This document shows positions 8,980-18,138 of a DNA stretch of 50,856 nucleotides, piece by piece. The translations under genes were made by a program, and so were the position numbers. The stretch's first letter is position 1; each line of letters opens with the position of its first letter. The notes under the pieces were generated by a model. The model did no database searches. It was not told where the DNA came from and saw nothing but the letters and a program-made list of their open reading frames with translations. The stretch is from Chloroflexota bacterium (lineage in GTDB: Bacteria > Chloroflexota > Limnocylindria > Limnocylindrales > CSP1-4): positions 1,083 through 51,938 of the forward strand of contig PMYK01000047.1 of NCBI GenBank assembly GCA_003171255.1, in the 5' to 3' direction.

Positions 8980-10001
8980 GCGGCCTTCGTCAGATAGGAC
9001 CGGTACCACTCGATGGTCTCGAGCAGGCCCGACTCGACGGTCGACCGCGGTCGCCAGCCCAGGACGCGCCTTGCCCGGGCCGCGGAGACGCGTTGCTCGG
9101 GGATCTCCTTGAGCGGCAGGCCCAGGATGACCGGCTCGAGCTCGGAGCCCATCAGAGTGAGGATCCGGCGCACGACCTCGATGACGGGCAGTCGGACGCC
9201 GGCGGCGAAATTGAAGGCCGTCCCGGCAATCTCGGGCTGCTCGCCCACGGCATCGGCCAGCGCCACGACGCCCGCGGCGGCGTCCCGAACGTACAGGTAG
9301 TCGCGCACGAAGGACCCGTCGGACCGGATGACCGGCGCCTCTCTTTCGACGACCGAGCGGATCGTGCCGGGGATGATCCGGCTCCAGTTCAGGTCGCCGC
9401 CGCCGTAGAGGTTGCCGCATCTCGTGATGGCGACCGGCAGCCCGTACGTGTAGCCGTACGTCTGCGCCAGGAGGTCGGTCACGGCCTTGGACGTGTCGTA
9501 GGGATGGTGGGGCCGGAGCGCCATCTCCTCTCGATACGGCCGGCCGGAGGCATCGCCGTAGGCCTTGTCCGACGAGGCGACGACGATCCGGCGCACGCCG
9601 CCCTTGCCGTCGCCGCTGCCCGCGTTGCCAGCGTTGCGACAGGCCTCGAGCACGCTCCAGCTGCCCTCAATGTTGTTGCTGAAGGTGTCGACCGGGTCTT
9701 CGATCGCCGGCCCGACCAGCGTCTGGGCTGCCAGGTGAATGACGGTATCGATGGCCCGGCGCCGCAGGAGGTCACGGAGCAGGGGCGTGTCTCGAACGTC
9801 GCCGTCGATCCTCTCTACGCCCGCCGGCGGAGTGGTGGCCCGCGGACTGTCCCAGGCGACGTCGAGGCCCAGGACCGAGGCCCCGGATTCGAGGAGCTCG
9901 CGCGCGACCCATCCGCCCAACAGGCCGGCCGCCCCGGTGATGAGAACCGTGCGGCCGGACCAGTGGCCGCGGCTGTCGTCTCCTACCGCCACGTCGCCCA
10001 C
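8976..10001 (-). CDS. rfbG: CDP-glucose 4,6-dehydratase
   Basis: Converts CDP-glucose to CDP-4-keto-6-deoxyglucose with bound NAD. About 341 residues. The Rossmann motif GAAGLLGG lies near the N-terminus, followed by HLAAQTLVGPAIEDP, which is typical of RfbG, and by YDTSKAVTD in the Tyr-x3-Lys position. Start: GTG 10001 or GTG 9992; both overlap the end of the cytidylyltransferase gene, and neither has a strong ribosome site, so translation is probably coupled. The frame runs open to 10208 but those codons belong to the upstream gene's other frame. Confidence 0.88.
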   Translation of the reverse strand: MGDVAVGDDSRGHWSGRTVLITGAAGLLGGWVARELLESGASVLGLDVAWDSPRATTPPAGVERIDGDVRDTPLLRDLLRRRAIDTVIHLAAQTLVGPAIEDPVDTFSNNIEGSWSVLEACRNAGNAGSGDGKGGVRRIVVASSDKAYGDASGRPYREEMALRPHHPYDTSKAVTDLLAQTYGYTYGLPVAITRCGNLYGGGDLNWSRIIPGTIRSVVEREAPVIRSDGSFVRDYLYVRDAAAGVVALADAVGEQPEIAGTAFNFAAGVRLPVIEVVRRILTLMGSELEPVILGLPLKEIPEQRVSAARARRVLGWRPRSTVESGLLETIEWYRSYLTKAA

Positions 10002-10753
10002 GGCGCCGTCTGAGCGGCCCACAGCGCACGAAGGTAGCGGACGTCGCGCAATGTATCCATCGACTGCCAGAAGCCCTCGTGGCGGTAGGCTGCCAGCCGA
10101 CCCTCGTTGGAGATCCTCTCGAGGACGTCGGCCTCGAGGTTCGTCTGGTCCCCGGGGATGTAGTCGAGGACTTCGGGCTGGAGGACCATGAAGCCGCCGT
10201 TGATCCAACCCTCGCCGATCTGCGGCTTCTCGATGAAGTGGACCGAGCCGTTCGCGTCGAAGCTCAACCCACCGAACCGCGAAGGAGGCCTCACCGCCGT
10301 GACGGTGACCAGCTTGCCCGAGGCGCGGTGTACTTCGACGAGACGCGACAGGTCCACGTCGGCGACGCCGTCGCCGTAGGTCAGGAGGAACGGCTCGTCC
10401 CCGAGCCAGGCCCGCAGCCGCCCGACACGACCGCCGGTGTTGGTGTCCAGGCCGGTGTCGACCAGGTGAACGGTCCAGGCGTCCCGCTCCGGCTCGTGGC
10501 GCTGCACCGCCCGATCCCTGAGCTCTACCGTCATGTCCCCGTTCAGCGAGATGTAGTCCACGAAGAATCGCTTGACGTCATCGGCCCGGTAGCCCAACGC
10601 GATGACGAATTCCGTGAACCCATACTGCGCGTAGTGCTTCATGATGTGCCAGAGAATCGGCCGGCCCCCGATGTCGACCATCGGCTTGGGGCGGGTCTCC
10701 GTCTCCTCGGCCAGCCGTGTACCCTGTCCTCCGGCAAGGATGACTACTTTCAC
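9983..10753 (-). CDS. rfbF: Glucose-1-phosphate cytidylyltransferase
   Basis: Makes CDP-glucose from CTP and glucose 1-phosphate, the first step of CDP-deoxy sugar synthesis. It has 256 residues, the usual family length. The nucleotide-binding motif GGQGTRLAEET is at residues 8-18, followed by RPKPMVDIGGRPILWHIM, and the later FLLTYGDGVAD and GFWQSMDT motifs are family hallmarks. The GTG start at 10753 has no ribosome site, but CATAAT lies 7 bases upstream, which suggests a leaderless message for the operon. The next gene overlaps its end. Confidence 0.92.
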   Translation of the reverse strand: MKVVILAGGQGTRLAEETETRPKPMVDIGGRPILWHIMKHYAQYGFTEFVIALGYRADDVKRFFVDYISLNGDMTVELRDRAVQRHEPERDAWTVHLVDTGLDTNTGGRVGRLRAWLGDEPFLLTYGDGVADVDLSRLVEVHRASGKLVTVTAVRPPSRFGGLSFDANGSVHFIEKPQIGEGWINGGFMVLQPEVLDYIPGDQTNLEADVLERISNEGRLAAYRHEGFWQSMDTLRDVRYLRALWAAQTAPWATWR

Positions 10754-10760
10754 GCGAACG

Positions 10761-10766
10761 ATTATG
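10761..10766 (-). promoter_or_regulatory. -10 element of the CDP-sugar operon
   Basis: On the minus strand CATAAT ends 7 bases before GTG 10753. Transcription would start at or next to the start codon. No -35 box of TTGACA type lies at 17 bp. The element lies in the divergent gap shared with the GT2 gene. Confidence 0.5.
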
Positions 10767-10820
10767 CCCGATCAGGAACCCCCGGGTGGCCGATCGGCAA
10801 CCTTCGGTCGGAGGTCTCGT

Positions 10821-11765
10821 TTGGACCAGCGCGCGCCACTCGTCAGCGTCGGCATGCCCACATACAACGGCGCCCGCTACCTGGCCGAGTCGCTGGACTC
10901 GCTGCTCAGCCAGGACTATTCGAACTGGGAGCTGGTGATCAGCGACAACTGCTCGACTGACGAGACCGAACGGATCGTCCGATCGTACGCCGGTCGGTAT
11001 CCCCAGATTAGATATGAGAGAAGCCCGGCCAATCGGGGCGCGGCCGCGAACTTCAACCGGGTCCTGGAGCTCGCCAGGGGTCCGTACTTCGCGTTCGCGG
11101 CGGATCATGACCTGTGGGCTCCAACGTTCCTATCTCGGTGCGTGGCAGTCCTGGAGGCAAACCCGCAGGCGGTCCTGGCCTACCCGCAGACGACCCTGAC
11201 GAGCATGGAGGGCCGGCCTCTCGAGGTCATGAATGATCGGATAGACCTTCGGGACCGCTCGGCCATGGCCAGGTATCGGCGCCTCATCTGGAATCTCCAC
11301 GCCTGCAACATGATCTACGGCGTGGGTCGGCTGGACGCTTTTCGCGGTGCCGGCGGCTTCGCGGACATATTCGGCCCGGATCTTCTGATGCTGGCCAGAA
11401 TGGTTCTGCTGGGAACCGTCGAGAGGGTCGAGGAGCCGCTCTACTTTCGCCGCCAGAATCGAGCCGAGGAGACCTTCGAGGAGGAGCGACTTCGGATAAT
11501 CGCCGACCTCAACCCGACCGCGGCGCCGGAGCGCGTGAAGTTGCCTTATGTGCAGCATATGCGGCAAGTCAGGGACGCCCACCTGCGGGCGGTGATTGGC
11601 GCGAGGACGTTATCGCGGCTGGAGCGGGTCCAGGCCGCAGTGACGACCCTGGCCTGCTACCGACAGCGTTTCGGAGTCCGCTCGAGGGTACTCAAGGCGG
11701 TGTCCCTGGCGTCCCGAGTCATTCCGCTCCGGACGTGGATCCAGCGTCCGTCCGGCGATGCCTAG
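10821..11765 (+). CDS. Family 2 glycosyltransferase
   Basis: A 314-residue cytosolic GT-A enzyme. TTG 10821 is chosen because GGAGG lies 6 bases upstream and the product then starts directly before VSVGMPTYNGARYL; ATG 10764 is in frame but has no ribosome site. Family motifs are LVISDNCSTDETE and AADHDLW, the latter in the place of the metal-binding DxD. The remaining C-terminal third is basic and alpha-helical. It should add one sugar to the lipid-linked repeat unit made by the surrounding locus; donor and acceptor are unknown. It is divergent from the CDP-sugar operon. Confidence 0.88.
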   Translation: MDQRAPLVSVGMPTYNGARYLAESLDSLLSQDYSNWELVISDNCSTDETERIVRSYAGRYPQIRYERSPANRGAAANFNRVLELARGPYFAFAADHDLWAPTFLSRCVAVLEANPQAVLAYPQTTLTSMEGRPLEVMNDRIDLRDRSAMARYRRLIWNLHACNMIYGVGRLDAFRGAGGFADIFGPDLLMLARMVLLGTVERVEEPLYFRRQNRAEETFEEERLRIIADLNPTAAPERVKLPYVQHMRQVRDAHLRAVIGARTLSRLERVQAAVTTLACYRQRFGVRSRVLKAVSLASRVIPLRTWIQRPSGDA

Positions 11766-11771
11766 CTGAGC

Positions 11772-11790
11772 CCGGGCGCAGGGCGCCCGG
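11772..11790 (+). terminator. GC-rich hairpin after the GT2 gene
   Basis: A perfect 8-bp stem (CCGGGCGC with GCGCCCGG, loop AGG) begins 6 bases after the stop. No T-run follows. It sits between two convergent genes, so it may serve either strand. The rest of 11791-12010 shows no gene I trust. Confidence 0.5.
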
Positions 11791-12010
11791 CGACGGGGCG
11801 GCGAACAGGAAGCCGCGGTAATCGGCCTGTTCGGGTGCGTCGGGCACGACCGGGCGTTCCTCGATCAAGAACTCCCGCAGGAGCGTCAGGCCGATCGATC
11901 TGGCGGCTCGAGACAGTTTTGGCACCGCTAGGAGCCTTCGCGGCCCGTCCCGGACGCGTTCTCGACGCGGCGGACGCCCAGCGATAAGGCTTCGACGACA
12001 GTCGCCGGCA

Positions 12011-13423
12011 TCACCTGCCGCTGCCGGCCAGCATCGCCGGAACCGTTCGGGCGATGATCTTGAGGTCCAGCCAGAACGACCACCGGTCGATGTACTCGAG
12101 ATCCTTCTCCACCCAGCTGTCGAACTCGGGCTCGCGGCGGCCGGCGATTTGCCAGAGACCCGTCATCCCCGGCTTCATGGAGAGGCGGCGCCGATGCCAG
12201 ACATCGTATTCCGCCACCTCGCAGGGGAGTGGGGGCCGGGGACCAACCAGACTCATCTGCCCGCGCAGAACGTTCCACAGCTGCGGCAGCTCGTCGAGCG
12301 ACGTGGAGCGCAGGAACCGCCCGACGCGGGTGACGCGCGGGTCGCGCTCCATCTTGAAAGCTTGACCCTTGATGACGTTGAAGCCTCGCAGCTCATCGAG
12401 CTGACCTTCCGCCTCGGCGCACATGGTGCGAAGCTTCAAGACCTGGAACGACCGCCCGTGCAGCCCGACTCGCGCCTGTCGGAAGAAGGCGTTGCCCGGC
12501 GAGTCCAGCCTGACCAGGAGGGCAAGGAGCGCAAACAGCGGCGACAGCACGACGAGCAGGAACGCACTGCCCACGATGTCAAGGACGCGCTTCGCCGCCA
12601 GGCCTACGACCCGGTCGGGTCCGGTGATCAGCGAGAGGATGGGCAGCCCGTCGATCTCCTCGATCCGTCCGCTGCTGAGCGTCCGCTCCAGAACAGCGAC
12701 CGGGATGCGCACGATCTTGCCCTCTTCCTCGCACAGGAGCGCGACCTCGTCGATCACCTCCTGGACGGACAGTGGAAGGCAGATGGCGACCTCGTCGATG
12801 ACCTCGGAGTGCAGGATCGTGACCAGGTCGTCCACGGACCCAAGCAGTGTCCGGCTGAGAACGACACCGTTGTCCGTGGACGTGCCCATCAAATGGCCGA
12901 CGACCTTGATCCCAAGCTCATGATGGGACTCGACCAGATCGGCGAACTTCTGGGCTTGTCCATTTGCGCCCACCACCAGCATGAAACGAGTGTTCCGGCC
13001 GCTTCCTCGAAGTTTCGCCAGAGCCAGCCGCAGGCCGATCCGCGTGACGAGCGCCATTGCCGCCATCGACGGGAAGAGGTAGATCAATAGCAGTCGGCTC
13101 ACGTCCGGCAGCTTGAAGACGTAAAGGAACGCGAGCGTCGCGATGGCGAAGGTCAGCGTCGCCCGAATGATGTCGCCCGCCTCGCTACGGAATGTCCACC
13201 GGGCCCGGGAGCGGTACAGACCGTGCATCCACAGGACCGAGACCCAAGCCCCGGCGAACACCACGATTACGGCTCGGGCGTCCGGCAGGGCCGAGCGCAG
13301 GCTGGGGAGCACGTCGCCCTGGCCGAACCGGACAACGGAGAGCAGGAACGCAAGCCCGATTGCAAGGCCCCCGTCCGCCAGCATCAGGGTTGTACGGAAT
13401 GCGAGGGCGTGGCGTCGAATCAT
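12011..13423 (-). CDS. Polyprenyl glycosylphosphotransferase (WbaP/WcaJ-type)
   Basis: Starts lipid-linked glycan synthesis by moving a sugar phosphate from a nucleotide sugar to undecaprenyl phosphate. At 470 residues it has the full polytopic layout: four to five N-terminal membrane segments (about residues 10-125), a CoA-binding-like Rossmann domain ([12 protein letters not shown]), one more membrane segment after [15 protein letters not shown], and the catalytic domain with [34 protein letters not shown] and LVGPRPPLP. The Asp-Glu pair of the DELPQ motif is the catalytic dyad. AGGAGG lies 8 bases before ATG 13423. It is the second initiating transferase in the locus; the other is at 18131. 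Confidence 0.93.
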   Translation of the reverse strand: MIRRHALAFRTTLMLADGGLAIGLAFLLSVVRFGQGDVLPSLRSALPDARAVIVVFAGAWVSVLWMHGLYRSRARWTFRSEAGDIIRATLTFAIATLAFLYVFKLPDVSRLLLIYLFPSMAAMALVTRIGLRLALAKLRGSGRNTRFMLVVGANGQAQKFADLVESHHELGIKVVGHLMGTSTDNGVVLSRTLLGSVDDLVTILHSEVIDEVAICLPLSVQEVIDEVALLCEEEGKIVRIPVAVLERTLSSGRIEEIDGLPILSLITGPDRVVGLAAKRVLDIVGSAFLLVVLSPLFALLALLVRLDSPGNAFFRQARVGLHGRSFQVLKLRTMCAEAEGQLDELRGFNVIKGQAFKMERDPRVTRVGRFLRSTSLDELPQLWNVLRGQMSLVGPRPPLPCEVAEYDVWHRRRLSMKPGMTGLWQIAGRREPEFDSWVEKDLEYIDRWSFWLDLKIIARTVPAMLAGSGR

Positions 13424-13606
13424 TCCCCCGACCTCCTACCTATGTCTGGGCGACGCGAACACTAGTCCCCGGTCTCGCCGATCGGGCCGCGTGCCAGAAC
13501 GTGCGCTGCGAGTGGGCCTCCAAACTCGACGCCGATCCATTCTACTCGCGTCGTCGAAACCCTGAAGCGGCCCAGCAGGCCGGGAATGTGATAGAGTCCC
13601 GGCGAT

Positions 13607-15001
13607 TTGGATGAGAAACCGCCGACTGCGAGGGGTCGCAGACGTTCGCCATCGTTGGCAGCCCTGCTTTCCTTCTTGTGGCCCGGCCTTGGACAGCTCT
13701 ACCTCCGGAACCGCCGCATGGCGGCGCTCTTCGCCGTACCCCCGATGTTCGTCCTTTTGCTGCTGGCGTATGAGCTACGCCGAGGGACAGTGGCTTTTGC
13801 CGGGCGTTTCGTCGATCAGGGCGTGTGCCTTGCCGCGATCGCGGTCGTCATCCTGGTTGGCGTCTGGCGGCTCGTGGCAGTCGTGTATGCCTTCATGAGC
13901 GGCGAGCAGCGCAAGTCGCGCCAGCTTCTGCTCGACAGGCTGGTCCTGGTAGCCCTCGTGGGAGTCGTGGTCTTGAGCCACGCCGGCGCTGGCTACGTTC
14001 TGGCGGTGACCTACGACGCCGATGGCCATGCCTTCAACGACCACCCTTCCGCTATCGACCTGACCACTCCGAAGCCGAGCCTGGTTGTCGGAGAGACGGC
14101 TGGACCTACAGCGACCCCGGTCAAGACTCCCTCGATTGGCAGCCGCGTGACCATCTTGTTCACAGGCTTCGACTCCGCTCCGGGCCGGGGCGAGACGCTG
14201 TACGACTCGCTCATGGTCGTCAGCTACGATCCGATCACGAACTCGGTCCAGATGGTCAGCGTCCCTCGCGACAGCACGAGCTTCCCTCTCTACTTCGGTA
14301 GCCACAACGTGGTTCCGTCCTGGCTCAGGCTCAATACCGTACCAACGAACGTGGTCAAAGAAGGGATCGTCGGGTCGCCCGATAGCCCCTACATGACCCT
14401 GGTGAACGAGGTGGGCTACCTCGTGGGCATCCATATCGACTACTACGCCGCGATGGATCTGGGCGGGTTCGTAAAGATGATCGACTCGGTCGGCGGGATC
14501 GATGTCGTCAATCCGGCCGTGATCAACGACGGTAGTTACGACTGGCTGGACGGCTCACGGTTCGGCTTCTACCTCGCCGCGGGAGCGCAGCACCTCGACG
14601 GCAGGCACGCGCTCGCCTACGTGAGATCGCGAAAGAGTCCAGGCGACAACGACTTCGGAAGGTCGTCGCGCCAGCAGCAGGTCCTGGTCGAATTGATGCA
14701 CAAGATGGCTCAGCCAGGCCAGATCCTGAACCTGCCGGGCTTGATCTCAACGCTAGGATCGAGTGTGACCACCAATTTCCCGGCCGATCAGGTGGCCAAC
14801 TACCTGGACATCGGGCAGAAGATCCCCAGCGACAACATCAAGCAGGTCGTGCTCAGCCCGGACCAGAGCTATTCGGAGTACTTGCCCAACGGCGCCCTGT
14901 GCCTGTTCAACTCCAAGCTTTCGGCCCTGTCGGTCCAGCTCTTCGGCAAGGACAGTCTCTGGTCCGGCAAGCCTGCGGCCGAGAACACCTGTCCGGCCTG
15001 A
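13607..15001 (+). CDS. LytR-CpsA-Psr (LCP) family glycopolymer transferase
   Basis: LCP enzymes attach lipid-linked glycopolymers to peptidoglycan at the outer membrane face. A 464-residue protein. The N-terminus has a WPGLGQLYL motif and three membrane segments (about residues 18-55, 65-88, 106-130), more than the single anchor of classical LCP proteins. The LCP domain starts at about residue 180 (VTILFTGFDS) and has DSLMVVSYDP, SVPRDS and the conserved Arg cluster YVRSRKSPGDNDFGRSSRQQQ. The start is TTG 13607, with no clear ribosome site; TAGAGT 9 bases upstream may be a -10 box. It probably anchors the polysaccharide made by this locus. Confidence 0.92.
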   Translation: MDEKPPTARGRRRSPSLAALLSFLWPGLGQLYLRNRRMAALFAVPPMFVLLLLAYELRRGTVAFAGRFVDQGVCLAAIAVVILVGVWRLVAVVYAFMSGEQRKSRQLLLDRLVLVALVGVVVLSHAGAGYVLAVTYDADGHAFNDHPSAIDLTTPKPSLVVGETAGPTATPVKTPSIGSRVTILFTGFDSAPGRGETLYDSLMVVSYDPITNSVQMVSVPRDSTSFPLYFGSHNVVPSWLRLNTVPTNVVKEGIVGSPDSPYMTLVNEVGYLVGIHIDYYAAMDLGGFVKMIDSVGGIDVVNPAVINDGSYDWLDGSRFGFYLAAGAQHLDGRHALAYVRSRKSPGDNDFGRSSRQQQVLVELMHKMAQPGQILNLPGLISTLGSSVTTNFPADQVANYLDIGQKIPSDNIKQVVLSPDQSYSEYLPNGALCLFNSKLSALSVQLFGKDSLWSGKPAAENTCPA

Positions 15002-15064
15002 GCCGTCAGCATGCGCACCCGAACCGGATCGGGTGCCGTGGCCAGCGAGGTCGACGCCCTCGCG

Positions 15065-16258
15065 CTAAAGCGGCCGCAGGATCCCCTCAAGCCGCTCCAC
15101 GACGTAGTCGACCTCGCCGTCCGTGAGGTCGGGATAGATCGGCAAGGAGATCTCCCGCTCGAACTGCAGGTTCGCCACCGGCAAGTCGTCGGGCGCGTAG
15201 CCGTACATGCGTCGGTAGTACGGGTGCAGATGCAGCGGGATGAAGTGGACGCTCGTGCCGATGCCGGCCCCGGCCAGCCGGTCGATGGTCTCGGCCCTGG
15301 TGATCTTGATGCGATCGAGGCGGAGCCGGATCGGGAAGAGGTGCCAGGCGTGGACCTCGTTGGGTCGCGGCATCAGGGGTAGCTCGACCAGATCGGCGAT
15401 GCTCGAGGCCGCGAATGCCTGCTCGTAGCGCCGGGCCACGCGCTCGCGCTCCAGTCTCGTCGACTCCGCCCGCTCCAGCTGGACCAGGCCGATGGCCGCG
15501 GCCAGGTCGGTCAGGTTGTACTTGAAGCCCACGTCCTCGATCTCGTAGTACCAGCTGCCGCCACCCGAGTAGCGCTTCCAGGCGTCGCGGGTCAGGCCGT
15601 GGAGCCGCATCGAGCGGGCCCGATCGGCGATCTGGGCCGTGTCGGTCACGATCATCCCGCCCTCGCCGGTGGTCACGGTCTTGGTGGCGTAGAAGCTGAG
15701 CGCGCCGGCGGTGCCGACCGTTCCCGCCTGGCGGCCTTCGCGGCTGGAGGGCAGGGCATGGGCCGCATCCTCGATGACCGGCAGGTTGCGGCTCCGGGCG
15801 AGCTCCAGGATGGGCTCCATGTCGGCCATCAGGCCCGCGAAGTGGACCACCATGATCGCCTTAGTCTCGGGGCGGAGCTGCGCCTCGATCGTCGCGGCGG
15901 TGGCATTGAAGGTGACGGCATCGACGTCCGCGAGCCGTGGCCGGGCATTCAGGTAGCGCACGGTCTCGCCGCACGAGGCGAAGGTGTAGGTCGGGACGAC
16001 GACCTCGTCGCCCGCCCGAACCCCCAGCGCCTCGAGGATGAGGTGCAGCGCAGCCGTGGCCGAGTTGACGGCGACTGCATGGCCGCAGCCGATGCGGGCC
16101 CGCACGGCCTCCTCGAAGTCCACGGTCTTCTGGCCCGTGGTGAGCCAGCGCGATTCGAGGACTTCCAGGACCGCGTCGCGCTCGGCGTTGCCGAGCGATG
16201 GGCGATGGAAGGGGATCTTGCGGGCCGGCACCGAGCCGGCTCCATCGGGAATGCTCAC
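15065..16258 (-). CDS. DegT/DnrJ/EryC1-family sugar aminotransferase (PglE-like)
   Basis: PLP enzyme that transfers an amino group to C4 of an NDP-4-keto sugar. It has 397 residues. Key residues are Lys193 in SFYATKTVTTGEGG, Asp164 in VIEDAAHALP, and the N-terminal fold motif NSATAALHL. The GTG start at 16258 overlaps the stop of the dehydratase gene by 4 bases, so the two are coupled. With the PglF-like dehydratase and PglC-like transferase directly upstream, the product is likely UDP-4-amino-4,6-dideoxy-N-acetylhexosamine. No PglD-type acetyltransferase follows. Confidence 0.9.
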   Translation of the reverse strand: MSIPDGAGSVPARKIPFHRPSLGNAERDAVLEVLESRWLTTGQKTVDFEEAVRARIGCGHAVAVNSATAALHLILEALGVRAGDEVVVPTYTFASCGETVRYLNARPRLADVDAVTFNATAATIEAQLRPETKAIMVVHFAGLMADMEPILELARSRNLPVIEDAAHALPSSREGRQAGTVGTAGALSFYATKTVTTGEGGMIVTDTAQIADRARSMRLHGLTRDAWKRYSGGGSWYYEIEDVGFKYNLTDLAAAIGLVQLERAESTRLERERVARRYEQAFAASSIADLVELPLMPRPNEVHAWHLFPIRLRLDRIKITRAETIDRLAGAGIGTSVHFIPLHLHPYYRRMYGYAPDDLPVANLQFEREISLPIYPDLTDGEVDYVVERLEGILRPL

Positions 16259-18138
16259 CCTTTGCCCTCCGGTGCCGGTCGGCCCAGGGCAGCCACTGTC
16301 CGGAGAAGCTCGCGGACTTGATCGTCGTCGTGACGCCGCGCCGCCGACTCGAGCTCGGCGAGCAGCTTCTCGAGCGCCTCGCCGACGGGGCCGACCGCGC
16401 TGGCTCGGACCCGCATTATCGACTCGTGGCCGGTCCTTTCGGTCGTCTCGTGGTCGTACGCGAGGGCTTCGTGCAGACGCTCTCCGGCCCGGAGGCCCGT
16501 GTAGACGATCGGCACCCGACCCTCGGCGATGCCCGAAAGGTGGATCAGGTCCCGGGCCAGGTCGACGATCTTGACCGGATCGCCCATGTCGAGGACGAAG
16601 ATGACGCCGCTGTCTGGGCTCGATCCGGCCTGCAGGACCAGGCTGACGGCCTCGGGGATCGTCATGAAGTACCGCGTGGCCTCGGCGTGTGTGATCGTGA
16701 TCGGCTTGCCCTGCTCCAGTTGCCGCTGGAATATCGGGATGACGCTGCCGCTCGAGCCAAGCACGTTGCCGAACCGGACGGCCACGAACGGTCGACCCGT
16801 GCGCCGGGCGCTGGCCACGGTCAGGAGCTCGGCCAGGCGCTTGGTGGCGCCCATGGCCGAAATCGGCTCAACGGCCTTGTCCGTGGAGATCAGCACGAAG
16901 CGCTTGACGCCGAGCCGCTCGCAGGCGGAGATGACGTTGCGCGACCCGAAGACGTTGGTAAGTGCCCCCTCCGCCGGCGCGTGCTCCACCATCGGCACGT
17001 GCTTGAGCGCCGCCGCGTGGAAGACGACGTCCGGCTTGGCGTGGCCGATCACGACGTCGACGGCGTCCTGGGAGCGGATGTCCGCCAGGACGGGTTCGAA
17101 GGTGACGCCGGGGTTGGCCGCCAGCCGCTCGGCCAGCTCGCGCTCGATCGACCAGAGGGCCTCCTCATGGTTGTCGACGACGGTGATCAGCCGCGGGCCG
17201 ACGTCCATGATCTGGCGGACCAGCTCGCTGCCGATCGATCCGCCGCCGCCCGTGACCAGGACGCTCGACCCGTTCAGGTAGCCGGCCACAGCATCTGTGT
17301 CGATCTCCACCGGTTCGCGGCGAAGCAGGTCGTCGACGCTGACGCGGCGAATCCGGCTGGCCAGAGAGTCGCCCGACAGCAGCTCGCGAGGGTGGGGGAC
17401 GGTCCGGACCTCGAGACCCAGCTCTCGTCCGCGCTCGAAGACGCGGCGGATGGCAGTGCCCGATGCGGTCGGCATGGCCACCAGCAGCTGCTTTGCGTGG
17501 GTGTCGCGAGCGGCCTTGTCCAGCGCCTCGGGTCCCCCGAAGACGCGCTTGCCAAGGAGCCTCGACCCACGCTTGGCCGGGTCGTCATCGATGAAGCCGA
17601 CGACGTTGAGGTGAGTCGCGGGATCGCGAGCCGCCAATCTGGCGACGGTAGCTCCCGTCTCGCCGGCGCCGTAGACGATCGTCGGGACGAGGCCCAGCTC
17701 CTCGTCGGTCCCGCCCGAGAGGCCGCGTCGTTCGAGGCTGGCCCGAACGGCGAAGCGTGCGCCGCCCACGAAAGCGAGTTCCAGGAGCGCTTCGACGGCG
17801 AAGACCGAGCGTGGGTAGCCGTGCGTGCCTGGGAAGTTGAGGGCAACGAGGCCCAGGAAGACAAGGGCCGCAATCGCGGTCCCGACCACGACCGCGAAGA
17901 CGATCAGGTACATCTCCTGCACCGACGCGTAGCGCCACTCTCGTCGATACAGGCCGAAGGCGACGAATACCACCGGCATCACGAAGAGCGGCGCGAGGGC
18001 GGCCGGCATGGCCTGAGTCAGCGACGGGCCGAAACTGGCCAGGTCGAACCGCAGCAGGAACGCCAGGACGATCGCGATCGCGGTCGCGGCGACGTCGTAG
18101 ATGAAGAGGTGGCGGCCGCGCAGGAGGAAGTTACGCAT
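16255..18138 (-). CDS. Membrane-bound UDP-HexNAc 4,6-dehydratase (CapD/PglF/WbpM family)
   Basis: A 627-residue protein with the full family layout: four membrane segments (about residues 12-110), a first Rossmann domain (VYGAGETGATVARL, about 156), and the catalytic SDR domain with TGGGGSIGSE (296-304), HAAALKHVPM and ISTDKAVEPISAMGATKR. The Met of SMGATKR in the usual Tyr place and Lys433 are typical of this group. It makes a UDP-4-keto-6-deoxy-HexNAc. ATG 18138 is chosen because GAGGAA lies 7 bases upstream; it overlaps the end of the phosphoglycosyltransferase gene by 8 bases. Middle gene of a three-gene operon. Confidence 0.94.
   Translation of the reverse strand: MRNFLLRGRHLFIYDVAATAIAIVLAFLLRFDLASFGPSLTQAMPAALAPLFVMPVVFVAFGLYRREWRYASVQEMYLIVFAVVVGTAIAALVFLGLVALNFPGTHGYPRSVFAVEALLELAFVGGARFAVRASLERRGLSGGTDEELGLVPTIVYGAGETGATVARLAARDPATHLNVVGFIDDDPAKRGSRLLGKRVFGGPEALDKAARDTHAKQLLVAMPTASGTAIRRVFERGRELGLEVRTVPHPRELLSGDSLASRIRRVSVDDLLRREPVEIDTDAVAGYLNGSSVLVTGGGGSIGSELVRQIMDVGPRLITVVDNHEEALWSIERELAERLAANPGVTFEPVLADIRSQDAVDVVIGHAKPDVVFHAAALKHVPMVEHAPAEGALTNVFGSRNVISACERLGVKRFVLISTDKAVEPISAMGATKRLAELLTVASARRTGRPFVAVRFGNVLGSSGSVIPIFQRQLEQGKPITITHAEATRYFMTIPEAVSLVLQAGSSPDSGVIFVLDMGDPVKIVDLARDLIHLSGIAEGRVPIVYTGLRAGERLHEALAYDHETTERTGHESIMRVRASAVGPVGEALEKLLAELESAARRHDDDQVRELLRTVAALGRPAPEGKG

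Noticed and set aside
11719-11925. 68-codon frame on the minus strand after the GT2 gene
   Set aside because: It overlaps the 3' end of the GT2 gene and the hairpin, has no ribosome site or promoter-like box, and yields no recognisable product.
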